Assembly (NCBI GenBank): GCA_905372865.1
Contig: CAJPQT010000008.1
Coordinates: forward strand, 1-64,000
Direction: 5' to 3'
DNA: 64,000 nt
DNA from: an uncultured Centipeda sp.
GTDB lineage: Bacteria > Bacillota > Negativicutes > Selenomonadales > Selenomonadaceae
Part shown: positions 16,085 to 25,691 of the stretch, piece after piece
Layout of the letters: every line of letters starts with the position of its first letter
Numbering within the stretch: position 1 is the first letter of the stretch
Made by a program: the position numbers and the translations under genes
The notes under the pieces: model-generated
Database searches by the model: none
Told to the model about the DNA's origin: nothing
The model's input: only the letters and a program-made list of their open reading frames with translations

Positions 16085-18916
16085 ATGAACGAAAGTATCA
16101 AAATCGAGGGCGCACGCGCCCACAACCTAAAGAATATCAACGTGGAGATTCCGCGCGACAAGCTCGTTGTCGTGACGGGCCTCTCGGGCTCGGGGAAATC
16201 CTCGCTTGCCTTTGACACGATCTACGCCGAGGGGCAGCGGCGCTATGTGGAGTCGCTGTCCGCATATGCGCGGCAGTTCCTTGGGCAGATGGACAAGCCC
16301 GATGTGGACAACATCGAGGGGCTGTCGCCCGCGATCTCGATTGACCAGAAGACGACAAGCCACAATCCGCGTTCGACGGTGGGTACGGTGACGGAGGTCT
16401 ATGACTATCTGCGCCTGCTCTATGCGCGTGCAGGCCGTCCGCACTGTCCGAGTTGCGGCAAGCCCATCACGCAGCAGAGTGTCGATCAGATGGTGGATGC
16501 GATTCTGACGCAGCCCGAGGGGACGAAGCTGCTCATCATGGCCCAGCTTGTGCGCGGGAAAAAGGGCGAGCACCGCAAGATCCTCGACCAGATCCGCCGC
16601 GACGGCTATGTGCGCGTCCGCATCGACGGGGAACTGCGCGATCTTGGTGAGGAAATCGCACTCGAAAAGCAGAAGAAGCACACGATCGAGATCGTCGTTG
16701 ACCGTCTCGTCGTGCGTGCGGGCATGGAGAGCCGTCTGACGGACTCGCTTGAGACGGCTCTGCGTGCGGGCGGCGGCGTGGTCTACGTGCAGGTAGTGGA
16801 CGGGGAGCTCCTCATGTTCAGCGAGAATTTCGCCTGTGTGGACTGCGGCATCTCGCTCCCCGAGATTGCGCCGCGCATGTTCTCGTTCAACAGCCCGTTC
16901 GGCGCGTGTCCTGTCTGTACGGGGCTCGGCAGTCACAAGGAGTTCGATGAGGAGCTTGTTGTACCCGACCCGACACTCAGCGTGGCGGACGGTGTTTTTG
17001 CGCCCCTGTCCAAAAATCCGAACTCGTACGGGATGCGTGCGATTACGGCACTGCTGCGCGCGCATGACTACGACGAGCATACGCAGTGGAACCGCATGGA
17101 CAAGAAGATGCAAAAGACGCTGCTCTACGGTTCGGACGAGGAGGTCTCCTTTCAGTACACGAATATGTTTGGCGAGGAAAAGGAGTACAACGTCCCCTAC
17201 GAGGGGGTTCTGCCCACGCTCGCACGCCGCTACCGCGAGACGGACTCGGAGGAGATGCGTGAGAGCTACGAGGACTATATGACGGAGACCCCGTGTACGG
17301 CATGCCACGGCGCGCGTCTGAAGCCCGAGACGCTTGCCGTCACGATTGGCGGCAAGAGCATCGCCGACCTCACGGCACTCACGATCCGCGAGGCGGATGC
17401 CTTCCTCGCAGAGGCGGAGAAGGATTTTTCCCCGCGTGAGGCGAAGATCGCCGTGGAGATCCTAAAGGAAATCCATGCGCGGCTGAACTTCCTGCTCGAT
17501 GTGGGGCTGGACTATCTGACGCTCTCACGCGCGGCGGGAACGCTCTCGGGCGGCGAGGCACAGCGCATCCGCCTCGCGACGCAGATCGGCTCGGGACTGA
17601 TGGGGGTGCTCTACATCCTCGACGAGCCGAGCATCGGACTGCACCAGCGCGACAACAACCGCCTGCTTGCGACCCTGCGCCATCTGCGCGACCTCGGCAA
17701 TACGCTGATCGTTGTGGAGCACGACGAGGACACGATGCACGCCGCCGACCACATCATCGACATCGGCCCCGGTGCGGGCGAGCATGGCGGCGAGGTGGTC
17801 GCAGAGGGAACGGCGGCGGAGATTATGAAAAATCCCGCATCCATCACGGGGCAGTATCTTGCACGGAAAAAATTTATCCCCGTGCCCGAACAGCGGCGCA
17901 AGGGCAATGGCAACGTCCTCGAAGTGGTGGGTGCGGCGGAGAACAACCTCAAGGAAATCAACGTGAAGTTCCCGCTCGGGACACTCACCCTCGTCACGGG
18001 CGTCAGCGGCTCGGGCAAGTCCACGCTCGTCAACGAGATCCTCTATCGCGGGGTCGCCTCACGGCTCTACCGTGCGAAGGGGAAGCCCGGCAAGCACAAG
18101 AAGATCAAGGGGCTTGAGCACATTGATAAGGTCATCAACATCGACCAGCAGCCGATCGGGCGCACGCCGCGCTCGAATCCAGCGACCTATACGGGGGTGT
18201 TCGATGCGATCCGCGACCTGTTCAGTCAGGTGAGCGAGTCGCGGATGCGCGGGTATAAGGCGGGGCGGTTCAGCTTCAATGTGAAGGGCGGACGCTGCGA
18301 GGCGTGCCGTGGGGACGGCATCCTCAAGATCGAGATGCAGTTCCTTCCCGATGTCTACGTTCCCTGCGAGGTCTGCAAGGGCGCACGGTACAACCGCGAG
18401 ACGCTCGAGGTGCACTACAAGGGCAAGACCATCGCCGAGGTGCTCGACATGACGATCGACGAGGCGGTGGACTTCTTTCAGAATGTGCCGCGTATCGCAC
18501 GCAAACTCGAAATCATCCGCGACGTGGGGCTTGGCTACATCCGTCTCGGACAGCCCGCGACAACACTCTCGGGCGGCGAGGCACAGCGCGTGAAGCTCGC
18601 GACCGAGCTGTCGAAGCGCAGCACCGGCAAGACGCTCTACATCCTCGATGAGCCGACGACGGGACTGCATGCGGCGGACATCCACAAGCTGCTCGTCATC
18701 CTGCAGCGGCTCGTGGACGGCGGCGATACGGTCGTCGTCATCGAGCACAACCTCGATGTCATCAAGGCGGCGGACTATGTGATCGACCTCGGCCCCGAGG
18801 GCGGCGTGCGTGGGGGAACCATCGTCGCGAAGGGGACACCGGAGCAGATCGTAGAGGTCACAGCGTCCTATACGGGGCAGTTCCTAAAGCCGCTGCTTGC
18901 GGAGAAACATAACTGA
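16085..18916 (+). CDS. uvrA: Excinuclease ABC subunit A
   Basis: The 943-residue damage-recognition ATPase of nucleotide excision repair is full length. Two ABC modules are present: Walker [10 protein letters not shown] and GVSGSGKST, and signatures [16 protein letters not shown] and [16 protein letters not shown]. Zinc-binding cysteines appear in CPSCGKP, CVDCG...CPVC and CEACRGDGI...CEVCKG. It lies 17 bp behind uvrB, forming the uvrBA pair. Confidence 0.98.
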   Translation: MNESIKIEGARAHNLKNINVEIPRDKLVVVTGLSGSGKSSLAFDTIYAEGQRRYVESLSAYARQFLGQMDKPDVDNIEGLSPAISIDQKTTSHNPRSTVGTVTEVYDYLRLLYARAGRPHCPSCGKPITQQSVDQMVDAILTQPEGTKLLIMAQLVRGKKGEHRKILDQIRRDGYVRVRIDGELRDLGEEIALEKQKKHTIEIVVDRLVVRAGMESRLTDSLETALRAGGGVVYVQVVDGELLMFSENFACVDCGISLPEIAPRMFSFNSPFGACPVCTGLGSHKEFDEELVVPDPTLSVADGVFAPLSKNPNSYGMRAITALLRAHDYDEHTQWNRMDKKMQKTLLYGSDEEVSFQYTNMFGEEKEYNVPYEGVLPTLARRYRETDSEEMRESYEDYMTETPCTACHGARLKPETLAVTIGGKSIADLTALTIREADAFLAEAEKDFSPREAKIAVEILKEIHARLNFLLDVGLDYLTLSRAAGTLSGGEAQRIRLATQIGSGLMGVLYILDEPSIGLHQRDNNRLLATLRHLRDLGNTLIVVEHDEDTMHAADHIIDIGPGAGEHGGEVVAEGTAAEIMKNPASITGQYLARKKFIPVPEQRRKGNGNVLEVVGAAENNLKEINVKFPLGTLTLVTGVSGSGKSTLVNEILYRGVASRLYRAKGKPGKHKKIKGLEHIDKVINIDQQPIGRTPRSNPATYTGVFDAIRDLFSQVSESRMRGYKAGRFSFNVKGGRCEACRGDGILKIEMQFLPDVYVPCEVCKGARYNRETLEVHYKGKTIAEVLDMTIDEAVDFFQNVPRIARKLEIIRDVGLGYIRLGQPATTLSGGEAQRVKLATELSKRSTGKTLYILDEPTTGLHAADIHKLLVILQRLVDGGDTVVVIEHNLDVIKAADYVIDLGPEGGVRGGTIVAKGTPEQIVEVTASYTGQFLKPLLAEKHN

Positions 18917-18947
18917 TTTTACGAACTGAAATAAAGAAGGTAATGCA

Positions 18948-19865
18948 ATGCTGATTTTAGGTCAGATGATCGTATTCTTTTTGATGATCTTTGCGGGGGC
19001 GCTCGCACGCCGCTACAAGATCATCATTCCGAACAATCAGGAGCAGTTTTCCTCACTGATTGTCAACATCGCATGTCCCTGCCTCATCATCTCCTCGGCG
19101 ATGCACGCAGAGGAGCACATGAATCTGGCGCAGGTCATTGAGACCTATATCGACTATGCCGTTCTCCTCGTGATGATGTGTGCTGTCGGCTTTCTGCTCC
19201 CGATCCTCCTGCGCTATCGCGGACGGCTGCGCGGCGCGGTTAACCTTTCGTTCTGGTTCAACAACTCACTCTTTATGGGACTACCGCTCGTGCAGGGCGT
19301 GTATGGCGACCAGGCGGTCGTCTATATGACGCTCTTCTTCATCCCGGTCAATCTGCTTTTTTTCATCTACGGTGTTTCCTCGATTAGCATTCATAAGCGG
19401 CGCGGTCTCGAGATGTTCCGCATGCTGCTGAATCCGGGCATCATCGCGTCGCTGATCGCGTGCGTGATCTACTTTGGCGAGATTCCGACGCATCCGCTCC
19501 TCATGCAGGCGTTCTCGATGCTTGGAGCGATGACCGCGCCGCTCGCGATGATGATGATCGGCGCATCGCTGAAGGACATTCACATGCGCCATATGCTGAC
19601 GGACCACAAACTGCTCGTCTATACGTTCCTCAAGGCGGTTGTCCTGCCGATTCCGATTCTGTTCATCATGAAACTCTTCGTGACAAATCCCTATATCCTC
19701 GGGTGCAGTCTCGTCATCGTTGCCGCGCCGACGGGCGGTATGGTGGCAATGGTGGCTCTGCTCTACAACAAGGTCGCCTATCCTCTGATGACGGAGATCA
19801 TTGCACTCTCTACCGTCATCTCGGTAGCGACGATTCCATTTGTCTCGATGATTACGGGACTTTGA
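18948..19865 (+). CDS. AEC family transporter (auxin efflux carrier fold)
   Basis: This 305-residue protein has about ten hydrophobic helices in two halves and AEC family features: early FLMIFAGALARRYKII...FSSLIVNIACPCLIISS, the central FNNSLFMGLPLVQGVYGDQAV, and late APLAMMMIGASLKD and VIVAAPTGGMVAMVALLYN. Bacterial members carry malonate, malate or amino acids; the substrate cannot be told here. It starts 31 bp after uvrA with an SD-like GAAGGTAATG. It may be co-transcribed with the following phosphoesterase (17 bp gap). Confidence 0.87.
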   Translation: MLILGQMIVFFLMIFAGALARRYKIIIPNNQEQFSSLIVNIACPCLIISSAMHAEEHMNLAQVIETYIDYAVLLVMMCAVGFLLPILLRYRGRLRGAVNLSFWFNNSLFMGLPLVQGVYGDQAVVYMTLFFIPVNLLFFIYGVSSISIHKRRGLEMFRMLLNPGIIASLIACVIYFGEIPTHPLLMQAFSMLGAMTAPLAMMMIGASLKDIHMRHMLTDHKLLVYTFLKAVVLPIPILFIMKLFVTNPYILGCSLVIVAAPTGGMVAMVALLYNKVAYPLMTEIIALSTVISVATIPFVSMITGL

Positions 19866-19882
19866 CAGATTAGGAGGTATCC

Positions 19883-21037
19883 TTGCCGGGCTTCTTGGTG
19901 ATTTTCCTGCTCATCGTCCTCGCATTGCTCTCGTTCAGTGTCTATTTCCTGCGCTATCTGGCAGAGGAGCGGCGGCTTCGCACGGCACGCATCGGCGTTG
20001 CACTCTTTGAGATCGGCAGTGTCGGCGGGCTGTTCTTCCTGTTCAGCACGCACCGGACGGACGGCTGGGCGGGGCTCGTGACGCTGCCGATCATCCTGCT
20101 GCTCGTGGCGCAGATGATTGTGCTTGCTCTTGTGGTAGGTGCGGTTCTGATACGATTTTTCCTGCGAAAGGTGCAGCATGCGCCCTATGATGCCGCGCGG
20201 CGGCGTGTGCTGAAAAATGCGGCACTCTACCCTGCGGCGGGTGTTCTTCTCAGCAGCTACGGTGCGTTTATCGAGCGAAACCATACGGTGCGCCGTGACT
20301 ATACCATCCCTGTGCCGAACCTGCCGCCCGAGGCGGACGGCATGGTGATCGCGCAGATCAGCGACGTGCATCTCGGCATGTTTTTCTCCGTTGAGGACTT
20401 CGACGCGCTCCTTGCAGAGACCGCTGCGGGCGGGGCAGATCTCCTCGCCGTGACGGGCGATGTGTTCGATGATGAGCGCCTGAATGCGCGTGCCGCCGAG
20501 GTGCTCGCTGCGCACGTCGGAGATTTCCGCGACGGGATCTGGTACTGCATCGGCAACCATGAATACTATCACGGCGGCCGCCCGATTGTTGACCGCATGG
20601 CAGAAGCGGGGCGTGTGCACGTTGTGCTGAACTCTGCGGCGCGGGTCGCAGGGCGCGGTGCACTCTACATCGCCGGCGTGGACTACCCGTTTGCGCGCGG
20701 CGACGCGTTTTACACGCAAAAAGAGGCGTATTTTGCGGCGGCGATGGCGGATGTTCCTGCGGATTCCGTGACCGTTCTGCTTGCGCATCATCCCGAGCTG
20801 ATTGACGATGCGGCGGCACACGGCTCTGTTCTGCTGACGCTGACGGGGCATACGCACGGCAGCCAGTTCGGTATTCTCGGTCAGCCGCTTTTCCCCGTGT
20901 TCAAGTACACGCGCGGCATGGTGTGCATCGGAGACAGTCATGGCTACGTGCATACGGGCAACGGCAGCTGGTTTCCGCTGCGGATCGGCTGCCCGCCCGA
21001 GATTGCATATTTTAGATTGGAGAGAACAGTACAATGA
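19883..21037 (+). CDS. Membrane-anchored metallophosphoesterase (YaeI/YkuE-like)
   Basis: The 384-residue protein has four N-terminal hydrophobic segments (to about residue 125). A calcineurin-like phosphoesterase domain follows with all metal motifs: ISDVHLG (D-x-H), TGDVFDD (GD), GNHEYY (GNH-E), LAHHPE and TGHTHGSQ (GH-x-H). Related proteins hydrolyse UDP-diacylglucosamine or phospholipid-type substrates, but YaeI/YkuE members also act on other esters. The start is TTG with AGGAGG 5 nt upstream. The next gene begins inside its stop (ATGA), so translation is coupled. Confidence 0.87.
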   Translation: MPGFLVIFLLIVLALLSFSVYFLRYLAEERRLRTARIGVALFEIGSVGGLFFLFSTHRTDGWAGLVTLPIILLLVAQMIVLALVVGAVLIRFFLRKVQHAPYDAARRRVLKNAALYPAAGVLLSSYGAFIERNHTVRRDYTIPVPNLPPEADGMVIAQISDVHLGMFFSVEDFDALLAETAAGGADLLAVTGDVFDDERLNARAAEVLAAHVGDFRDGIWYCIGNHEYYHGGRPIVDRMAEAGRVHVVLNSAARVAGRGALYIAGVDYPFARGDAFYTQKEAYFAAAMADVPADSVTVLLAHHPELIDDAAAHGSVLLTLTGHTHGSQFGILGQPLFPVFKYTRGMVCIGDSHGYVHTGNGSWFPLRIGCPPEIAYFRLERTVQ

Positions 21038-22491
21038 GTTGGATGGACGACTACACCGCCCTCCGCGAGGACATTCATCAGGGCTATATCTATGAGGCGA
21101 TCGAGGGGATCCTCTATTTGCGTACACACGAGGAGATTCCAGCGGATGAGCAGTGGCGTTTCTCGGAGATGATGGGCGCGTGCTGCCGTGCGCTTGCGGA
21201 TACGGAGGGCGCGATTGCGGCATACTTCGAGGCGGCGACCGAGGATAAATTCCTCCGCAGCCAGCGGCAGCATTTCTCCAACTATCTCTACCTCTGCCAT
21301 GCCGTGCCGAACCTCACGCCGAAGGAGCTCAAGGCGCAGTTCGATATGTACGCGACACTCTACCGCCATGAAGAGCCGCTGCTGCCACGTGCAGATGTAC
21401 GCCATGAGCGGCTTCGGATCGGCTTTCTCGCGCAGCATTTCCTCAGCTCGTCCTCGTCACTCTTCTATGAGGGGCTTCTGCGCGGGCTGACGGAGCAGTA
21501 CGATGTCTACGCATATGCGCTTGACGATCGTGCGGATGGATTAACGGAGAGCCTGCGCGGCGCGGTGAACTACCATGCACTCGCGAATCTCTCCATCGAG
21601 GAGCAGGCGGAGCGCATCCGTGCGGACGAGATCGACGTACTCGTTGACCTCGGCGGACATACGGATGGCGGCATGACCCTCATGGTGCTCGCGCACCGTC
21701 CCGCACCCGTACAGCTCTCGGGCATCGGCTGGTTCGCGACGACGGGCGTTCCCTTTGTGGACGGCTTTTTGACGGACGATGTGCTGTCTCCTGCGGGCAC
21801 GGAGGAGTTCTACAGTGAGGAGCTGCTGCGTCTGCCGTATGCGTTCCATTTCATGCCCGACGCGGCGATGCGGACGAGCACGGTGGCGGAGCGTCCTGCC
21901 GATGCACCTGTGACCTTCGGCGTGTTTCAGAACTTTATGAAGATCAACGAGGAGTGCCTCAAGGTCTGGGGACGGATTCTGAAAAAGCTGCCGCAGGCGC
22001 AGCTGATCCTGCAGGATGCCGCCGTGGACAGCCCTCTGCGCGTGACGACGATTCTGGAGATGATCGAGGGGCTGAAACTGCCCGCGAAGCGCATCTTTGT
22101 GCGGACGGGAAAACGGGACTACCTTGGGGACTATGGGGATATTGACATCGCGCTCGACACCTTCCCCTATACGGGCGGTGCATCGACAGCAACGGCGCTC
22201 TACATGGGCGTACCCGTTGTGAGCCTGCGCGGGGAGACGCACCACGCATCACGTCTCGGCGCAGCGATGCTCACGGCGGCGGGAAAGTCGGCATGGATTG
22301 CGGAGGATGCCCGCGCCTATGAGAATCTTGCCGTACGAATGGCGGAGGATATTGCTGCCGTGCGTGCAAGTCGCGCAACACTGCGTGCAGAGGTGGAGAA
22401 GTCCGCATTGATGGATAGGGCATCCTACCTCAGTGCAGTTACGGACGCGATCGAACGCATCTGGGCAGAGCGCGGAGACTTTGCACGGTGA
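21034..22491 (+). CDS. GT41 (O-GlcNAc transferase/SPINDLY-like) glycosyltransferase
   Basis: This 485-residue protein has a short helical-repeat N-terminus (to about 120). The rest is the OGT catalytic fold: LRIGFLAQHFLSSSSSLFYEGLL, then DVLVDLGGHTDGGMTLMVLAHRPAPVQLSGIGWFATTGVPFVDGFLTD, FGVFQNFMKINEECLKVWGRILKKLP, and DIALDTFPYTGGASTATALYMGVPVVSLRG. The last segment binds the sugar nucleotide. Such enzymes O-glycosylate proteins; in Selenomonas-type bacteria flagellin is a known kind of target, but no flagellar gene is here. Start and stop overlap both neighbours by 4 nt. Confidence 0.88.
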   Translation: MSWMDDYTALREDIHQGYIYEAIEGILYLRTHEEIPADEQWRFSEMMGACCRALADTEGAIAAYFEAATEDKFLRSQRQHFSNYLYLCHAVPNLTPKELKAQFDMYATLYRHEEPLLPRADVRHERLRIGFLAQHFLSSSSSLFYEGLLRGLTEQYDVYAYALDDRADGLTESLRGAVNYHALANLSIEEQAERIRADEIDVLVDLGGHTDGGMTLMVLAHRPAPVQLSGIGWFATTGVPFVDGFLTDDVLSPAGTEEFYSEELLRLPYAFHFMPDAAMRTSTVAERPADAPVTFGVFQNFMKINEECLKVWGRILKKLPQAQLILQDAAVDSPLRVTTILEMIEGLKLPAKRIFVRTGKRDYLGDYGDIDIALDTFPYTGGASTATALYMGVPVVSLRGETHHASRLGAAMLTAAGKSAWIAEDARAYENLAVRMAEDIAAVRASRATLRAEVEKSALMDRASYLSAVTDAIERIWAERGDFAR

Positions 22492-23318
22492 GGACGGAGC
22501 TGCTTGAACTCCTTGCACCGAGTGCGGAACGCCTTCGCATTCTTGTCGTTGACGGCTCGGAGCACCTTGCGCGGCTGCGGGAGATGTACCCGAATGCGGA
22601 GATTCATGCCGTCACGCCTTACCGTGAGATCGCGGCAGATGCGCGTGTCACAGCGCTCGATGTGCACACATATGTCCTCGATTGGCGGCGTGATGCGCTG
22701 CCGTTTGCAGAGGAGACGTTTGACCGTATCATTTCGGCGTTTGCGATTGAGTGCGCCTATGAGCCGTATGATGCGCTCATGGCTCTGAACCGTGCGCTCA
22801 AAGAAACGGGCACGCTTTACACCTGCTATACAAACATCCGCTATCATCGCGTGCTTGCGGCTCTGCGTGACGGCGAGTTCCGCGTGCGCAGCGACCGTCA
22901 CCTGTACGCAAAGCCCGAGATTGTGCGTCTGCTGAACGACACGCTCTACAAGGAAATCCACTTCTTTGCGGGGGAGCGCGACGACGATCCGTCGGAGGGG
23001 GAGGCGTGGGCAGAGGAAGGCTTTCAAAACTTCAGCGACGACCTCATAACGCATACATGGCTCATACAGGCATCGCGCAGTACGGCGGCTGCGGCGAATC
23101 TCAAGCTGTTCTTCTCGCAGGAGACGCGCCGCACGATGGCACGTCTCCTGCACCGCATCGAGTACGATATTGCGGCAGAGCATGCTGTGACGGAGCTGCG
23201 CGAACTCTGTATGCGCGAGGGAATCTTTTACGACTATCTTTCGGATTTCATTGCAGAGGTCTGTGTGCATGAAGAACGTGTACGGTCACTGCTCACAGGA
23301 GTGCTTGCTGACATATAA
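22488..23318 (+). CDS. SAM-dependent methyltransferase-like protein
   Basis: This 276-residue protein starts with GTG inside the glycosyltransferase stop (GTGA). The N-terminal half follows a class I Rossmann methyltransferase: motif I-like ILVVDGSEHLARLREMYPNAEIHAVTPY, then DALPFAEETFDRIISAFAIECAYEPYDALMALNRALKETGTLY (motifs III-V). The C-terminal about 120 residues are helical and not recognised. The methyl-acceptor is unknown. Coupling to the GT41 gene suggests modification of the same glycan or protein. The glycine-rich motif I is poor (VVDGSEHL), so activity is not certain. Confidence 0.65.
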   Translation: MRTELLELLAPSAERLRILVVDGSEHLARLREMYPNAEIHAVTPYREIAADARVTALDVHTYVLDWRRDALPFAEETFDRIISAFAIECAYEPYDALMALNRALKETGTLYTCYTNIRYHRVLAALRDGEFRVRSDRHLYAKPEIVRLLNDTLYKEIHFFAGERDDDPSEGEAWAEEGFQNFSDDLITHTWLIQASRSTAAAANLKLFFSQETRRTMARLLHRIEYDIAAEHAVTELRELCMREGIFYDYLSDFIAEVCVHEERVRSLLTGVLADI

Positions 23319-23330
23319 AAAGTAAACCAT

Positions 23331-23373
23331 AACTAAATATTTAGTTGACGGAATAAAAAACCTGCCTTATAAT
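23331..23373 (+). promoter_or_regulatory. bioB promoter with palindrome on the -35
   Basis: TTGACG (23345-23350), 17 bp, then TATAAT (23368-23373). A perfect 16-bp palindrome AACTAAATATTTAGTT (23331-23346) touches the -35, a plausible repressor site. It does not match the widely spaced BirA operator I know. Confidence 0.65.
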
Positions 23374-23415
23374 AGATGACATAAACATAATCTATGACAA
23401 GGCAGGTATTTTTTT
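23360..23415 (+). terminator. Terminator-shaped palindrome around the bioB -10, ending at the bioB start codon
   Basis: The arms ACCTGCCTTATAATAGAT (23360-23377) and ATCTATGACAAGGCAGGT (23390-23407) pair at 16 of 18 positions around a 12-nt loop. A-rich sequence precedes it and seven T follow, running into the bioB ATG. It is placed to stop read-through from the upstream operon. The bioB promoter -10 sits in its left arm. Confidence 0.6.
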
Positions 23416-24426
23416 ATGCGCGTAAATCGTGTCAACGAACTGACGAAGAAGATCATCGCGGGGTATCGTGTCAGCCGTGCAGACGACCGCTCCATCTTTA
23501 TGGATACGCCGGTTGAGGAGCTCGGCGAGGGAGCATACCGCCTCCAAAAGCATTTTTGCGGGAACCACATCGACCTGTGTACGATTGTCAACGGACGCAG
23601 CGGGCGATGCGGAGAGGACTGCAAGTACTGTGCACAGGCAGGGCGACATAAGACGGGCGTTGACACTTATGGCTTTATGGCACAGACGGATCTGATTGCG
23701 CATGCAAAGGCGAATCAGGACGCGGGTGCGAACCGTTTCTCCATCGTTACGTCGGGCGGGGCACTCTCGGGTACGGAGTTTGAGCAGGCACTGGACGCCT
23801 ACAAGGAGATGCGCCGCACGCTCTCCATCGACCTCTGTGCCTCGCACGGGCTGCTCACGCGCAGTCAGTTCCGTCGGCTGCGCGAGGCAGGTGTGACGAG
23901 CTATCATCACAACATCGAGACCTCTAAGCGCTACTTCCCCGAGATCTGCACGACGCACAGCTACGCCGACCGCATTCGCACGATCAAGGCGGCACAGGCG
24001 GAGGGGCTCTGCGTCTGCTCAGGCGGCATCATCGGCATGGGGGAGACGTGGGAGGATCGCTTCGACATGGCGTTCGCACTGCAGGAGCTCGGCATCGAGT
24101 CCATCCCGCTGAACTCGCTCATGGCAATTCCGGGCACGCCGCTCGAACATCTCGCGCCGCTCTCGGGCGAGGATATCCTCAGAACAATTGCGATTTTCCG
24201 CTTCATCAATCCAACGGCGAACATCCGCCTTGGCGCAGGGCGCAAGCTCCTTCCCGAGAACGGAGCGACGGCGTTTCGCGCGGGTGCGTCCGCATCCATC
24301 ACGGGCAATATGCTCACGACATCGGGGACAACCATCGCCGAGGATATGGAACTCATCCAAGAGATGGGCTTCACAAACCGCGACGAAGACTGCAGCGTCT
24401 CGACGGGGACGTGCGGCGCACGATGA
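23416..24426 (+). CDS. bioB: Biotin synthase
   Basis: The 336-residue radical SAM enzyme inserts sulfur into dethiobiotin. The cluster-binding C-x3-C-x2-C is in RCGEDCKYCAQAG, about residues 71-78. Other BioB features are TIVNGRSGRCG, SIVTSGGALSG, SYHHNIETS, CSGGIIGMGETWEDR, SIPLNSLMAIPGTPLE and LTTSGTTIAED. No other biotin gene (bioA, bioD, bioF, bioW, bioY) is near. The likely SD AAGGCAGG lies inside the right arm of the palindrome before the ATG. Confidence 0.96.
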   Translation: MRVNRVNELTKKIIAGYRVSRADDRSIFMDTPVEELGEGAYRLQKHFCGNHIDLCTIVNGRSGRCGEDCKYCAQAGRHKTGVDTYGFMAQTDLIAHAKANQDAGANRFSIVTSGGALSGTEFEQALDAYKEMRRTLSIDLCASHGLLTRSQFRRLREAGVTSYHHNIETSKRYFPEICTTHSYADRIRTIKAAQAEGLCVCSGGIIGMGETWEDRFDMAFALQELGIESIPLNSLMAIPGTPLEHLAPLSGEDILRTIAIFRFINPTANIRLGAGRKLLPENGATAFRAGASASITGNMLTTSGTTIAEDMELIQEMGFTNRDEDCSVSTGTCGAR

Positions 24427-24451
24427 CATTGATTCCTACAACATTTACATA

Positions 24452-24495
24452 AAAAGCGGAGCTGCTGTACGAAATGGTACGGCAGCTCTGCTTTT
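24452..24495. terminator. Bidirectional terminator between bioB and the Crp/Fnr-type gene
   Basis: AAAGCGGAGCTGCTGTAC pairs with GTACGGCAGCTCTGCTTT around GAAATG. T-tracts occur on both strands, serving both convergent genes. Confidence 0.8.
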
Positions 24496-24532
24496 GTGTT
24501 GGGGGAAAGATATTTTGAATGGAGGGGGCAGG

Positions 24533-25222
24533 TTATAGATACTCCTCGAATTGTTCCATATCCAAAATCCGTATGGTGCGCCCCGTCGCCTCAATGATGC
24601 CCTCGCGCTGCATCGCGCTCAGCTCGCGCGAGAGGGAAGGGCGGCTGACAGCGAGATAGGCGGCAATGAACTCACGACTTACCTTAAGTGCAATCTGCCC
24701 TTTTTCGTCAATATGAGGGAAGAGGTAGCGGACAATCTTCTCACGCAGCGTGCCGCTCGCGAGAATTTTCAGCTTTGTGTGCATTGCATACGCCTTGCCC
24801 GCAAAGATCTTCATGAGGTTGCGCTGTACGATCAGTGCAGAGCGGCGTGGTGTCTCGCCGACATCGAGCGTGAAGAGGTGGCTTGATACCTCGAGCAGCT
24901 TTACCTTTGTCATGGCACGCACGTACATATCGTATGGGCGTTTCAGCACCTCGTAGACCTCGCCGAACATATCGCCGGGGCGGTCGATCTCCGAGATGAA
25001 GATCTGCCGTCCCGAGTACGTGTCCTTGAGGATGTGCACCTCGCCCTCGAGCAGAATGTAAAGCGAGTGAGGGAGATCCCCGTCGTGGAAAATGACTGCG
25101 CCCTTCGGGTAGGAGCGCAGAGCCACGTCACTGGAGGCAAGCAGCTCCGCTACATCCTCCTCGTTCATACCCTGCGCGAGACTGGTCTCGGCGAGAATTT
25201 GGGCAGCGTTTTCTTTGCTCAT
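24533..25222 (-). CDS. Crp/Fnr family transcriptional regulator without cluster cysteines
   Basis: This protein of about 229 residues has a cyclic-nucleotide-binding-like domain (SYPKGAVIFHDGDLPHSLYILLEGEVHILKDTYSGRQIFISEIDRPGDMFGEV) and a winged helix-turn-helix at the C-terminus (VSREFIAAYLAVSRPSLSRELSAMQREGII). Unlike Fnr at 3.3 kb it lacks Cys clusters, so an oxygen-sensing iron-sulfur role is unlikely. The ligand and targets are unknown. I chose ATG 25222 (MSKENAAQ) because GCAGGAG lies upstream; the frame is open to 25258. Confidence 0.85.
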   Translation of the reverse strand: MSKENAAQILAETSLAQGMNEEDVAELLASSDVALRSYPKGAVIFHDGDLPHSLYILLEGEVHILKDTYSGRQIFISEIDRPGDMFGEVYEVLKRPYDMYVRAMTKVKLLEVSSHLFTLDVGETPRRSALIVQRNLMKIFAGKAYAMHTKLKILASGTLREKIVRYLFPHIDEKGQIALKVSREFIAAYLAVSRPSLSRELSAMQREGIIEATGRTIRILDMEQFEEYL

Positions 25223-25280
25223 GGCATACTCCTGCATATACGAAAAAACCGCCCACATAGGACGGCATCAGATACATACA

Positions 25281-25356
25281 TGGTGCTCACTGAGGGATTC
25301 GAACCCCCGACCCCCTCCATGTGACGGAGATGCTCTACCAACTGAGCTAAGTGAGC
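25281..25356 (-). tRNA. tRNA-Val (anticodon CAC)
   Basis: A full cloverleaf with encoded CCA: acceptor GCTCACT/AGTGAGC, D arm GCTC...GAGC, anticodon stem TCTCC/GGAGG with loop GTCACAT (anticodon CAC), and T arm GGGGG-TTCGAAT-CCCTC. The base at position 32 would be G, which is unusual. Confidence 0.88.
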
Positions 25357-25399
25357 AACGAATAAAAAATCCGCAAATTTGCGGACAGATGTAACAAAA

Positions 25400-25476
25400 T
25401 GGTGGGGTTAACAAGATTCGAACTTGTGACCTCCTCGATGTCAACGAGACACTCTAACCAACTGAGCTATAACCCC
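25400..25476 (-). tRNA. tRNA-Val (anticodon GAC)
   Basis: A full cloverleaf with encoded CCA: acceptor GGGGTTA/TAACCCC, anticodon loop TTGACAT (anticodon GAC), and T loop TTCGAAT. It is 43 bp upstream of the other valine tRNA on the same strand, probably one transcript. Confidence 0.92.
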
Positions 25477-25615
25477 ATTGATACGCCGCTCATGTCCAAA
25501 CGACAAGATGAATTATAACAATGGATGTGATTTCTGTCAAGAAATATTTTTTAAACGAAAATTTTCGACGATGGTTTTATTTTATAACCTATAAAAATGA
25601 TACGAAAAGATTTTG

Positions 25616-25661
25616 TTGACAAGAGATGATATTCAAGATATAATCCCGATATTGCATATCG
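25616..25661 (+). promoter_or_regulatory. Promoter of the amidohydrolase-metNIQ operon with operator-like palindrome
   Basis: TTGACA (25616-25621), 17 bp, then TATAAT (25639-25644). At the start point lies CGATAT-TGC-ATATCG (25647-25661), a perfect inverted repeat. The leader is about 40 nt, so no SAM riboswitch or T-box fits. The stretch 25477-25615 holds no gene. Confidence 0.7.
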
Positions 25662-25691
25662 AAAATATATGAATTAGAAAGGAAGAGGGAA

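Noticed and set aside
23331..23346. BirA operator at bioB
   Set aside because: Known BirA sites have half-sites separated by about 15 bp; this palindrome has no spacer, so the regulator is left unnamed.
25639..25691. SAM riboswitch or T-box before the methionine operon
   Set aside because: Only about 40 nt lie between the promoter and the start codon, and no conserved core was seen.
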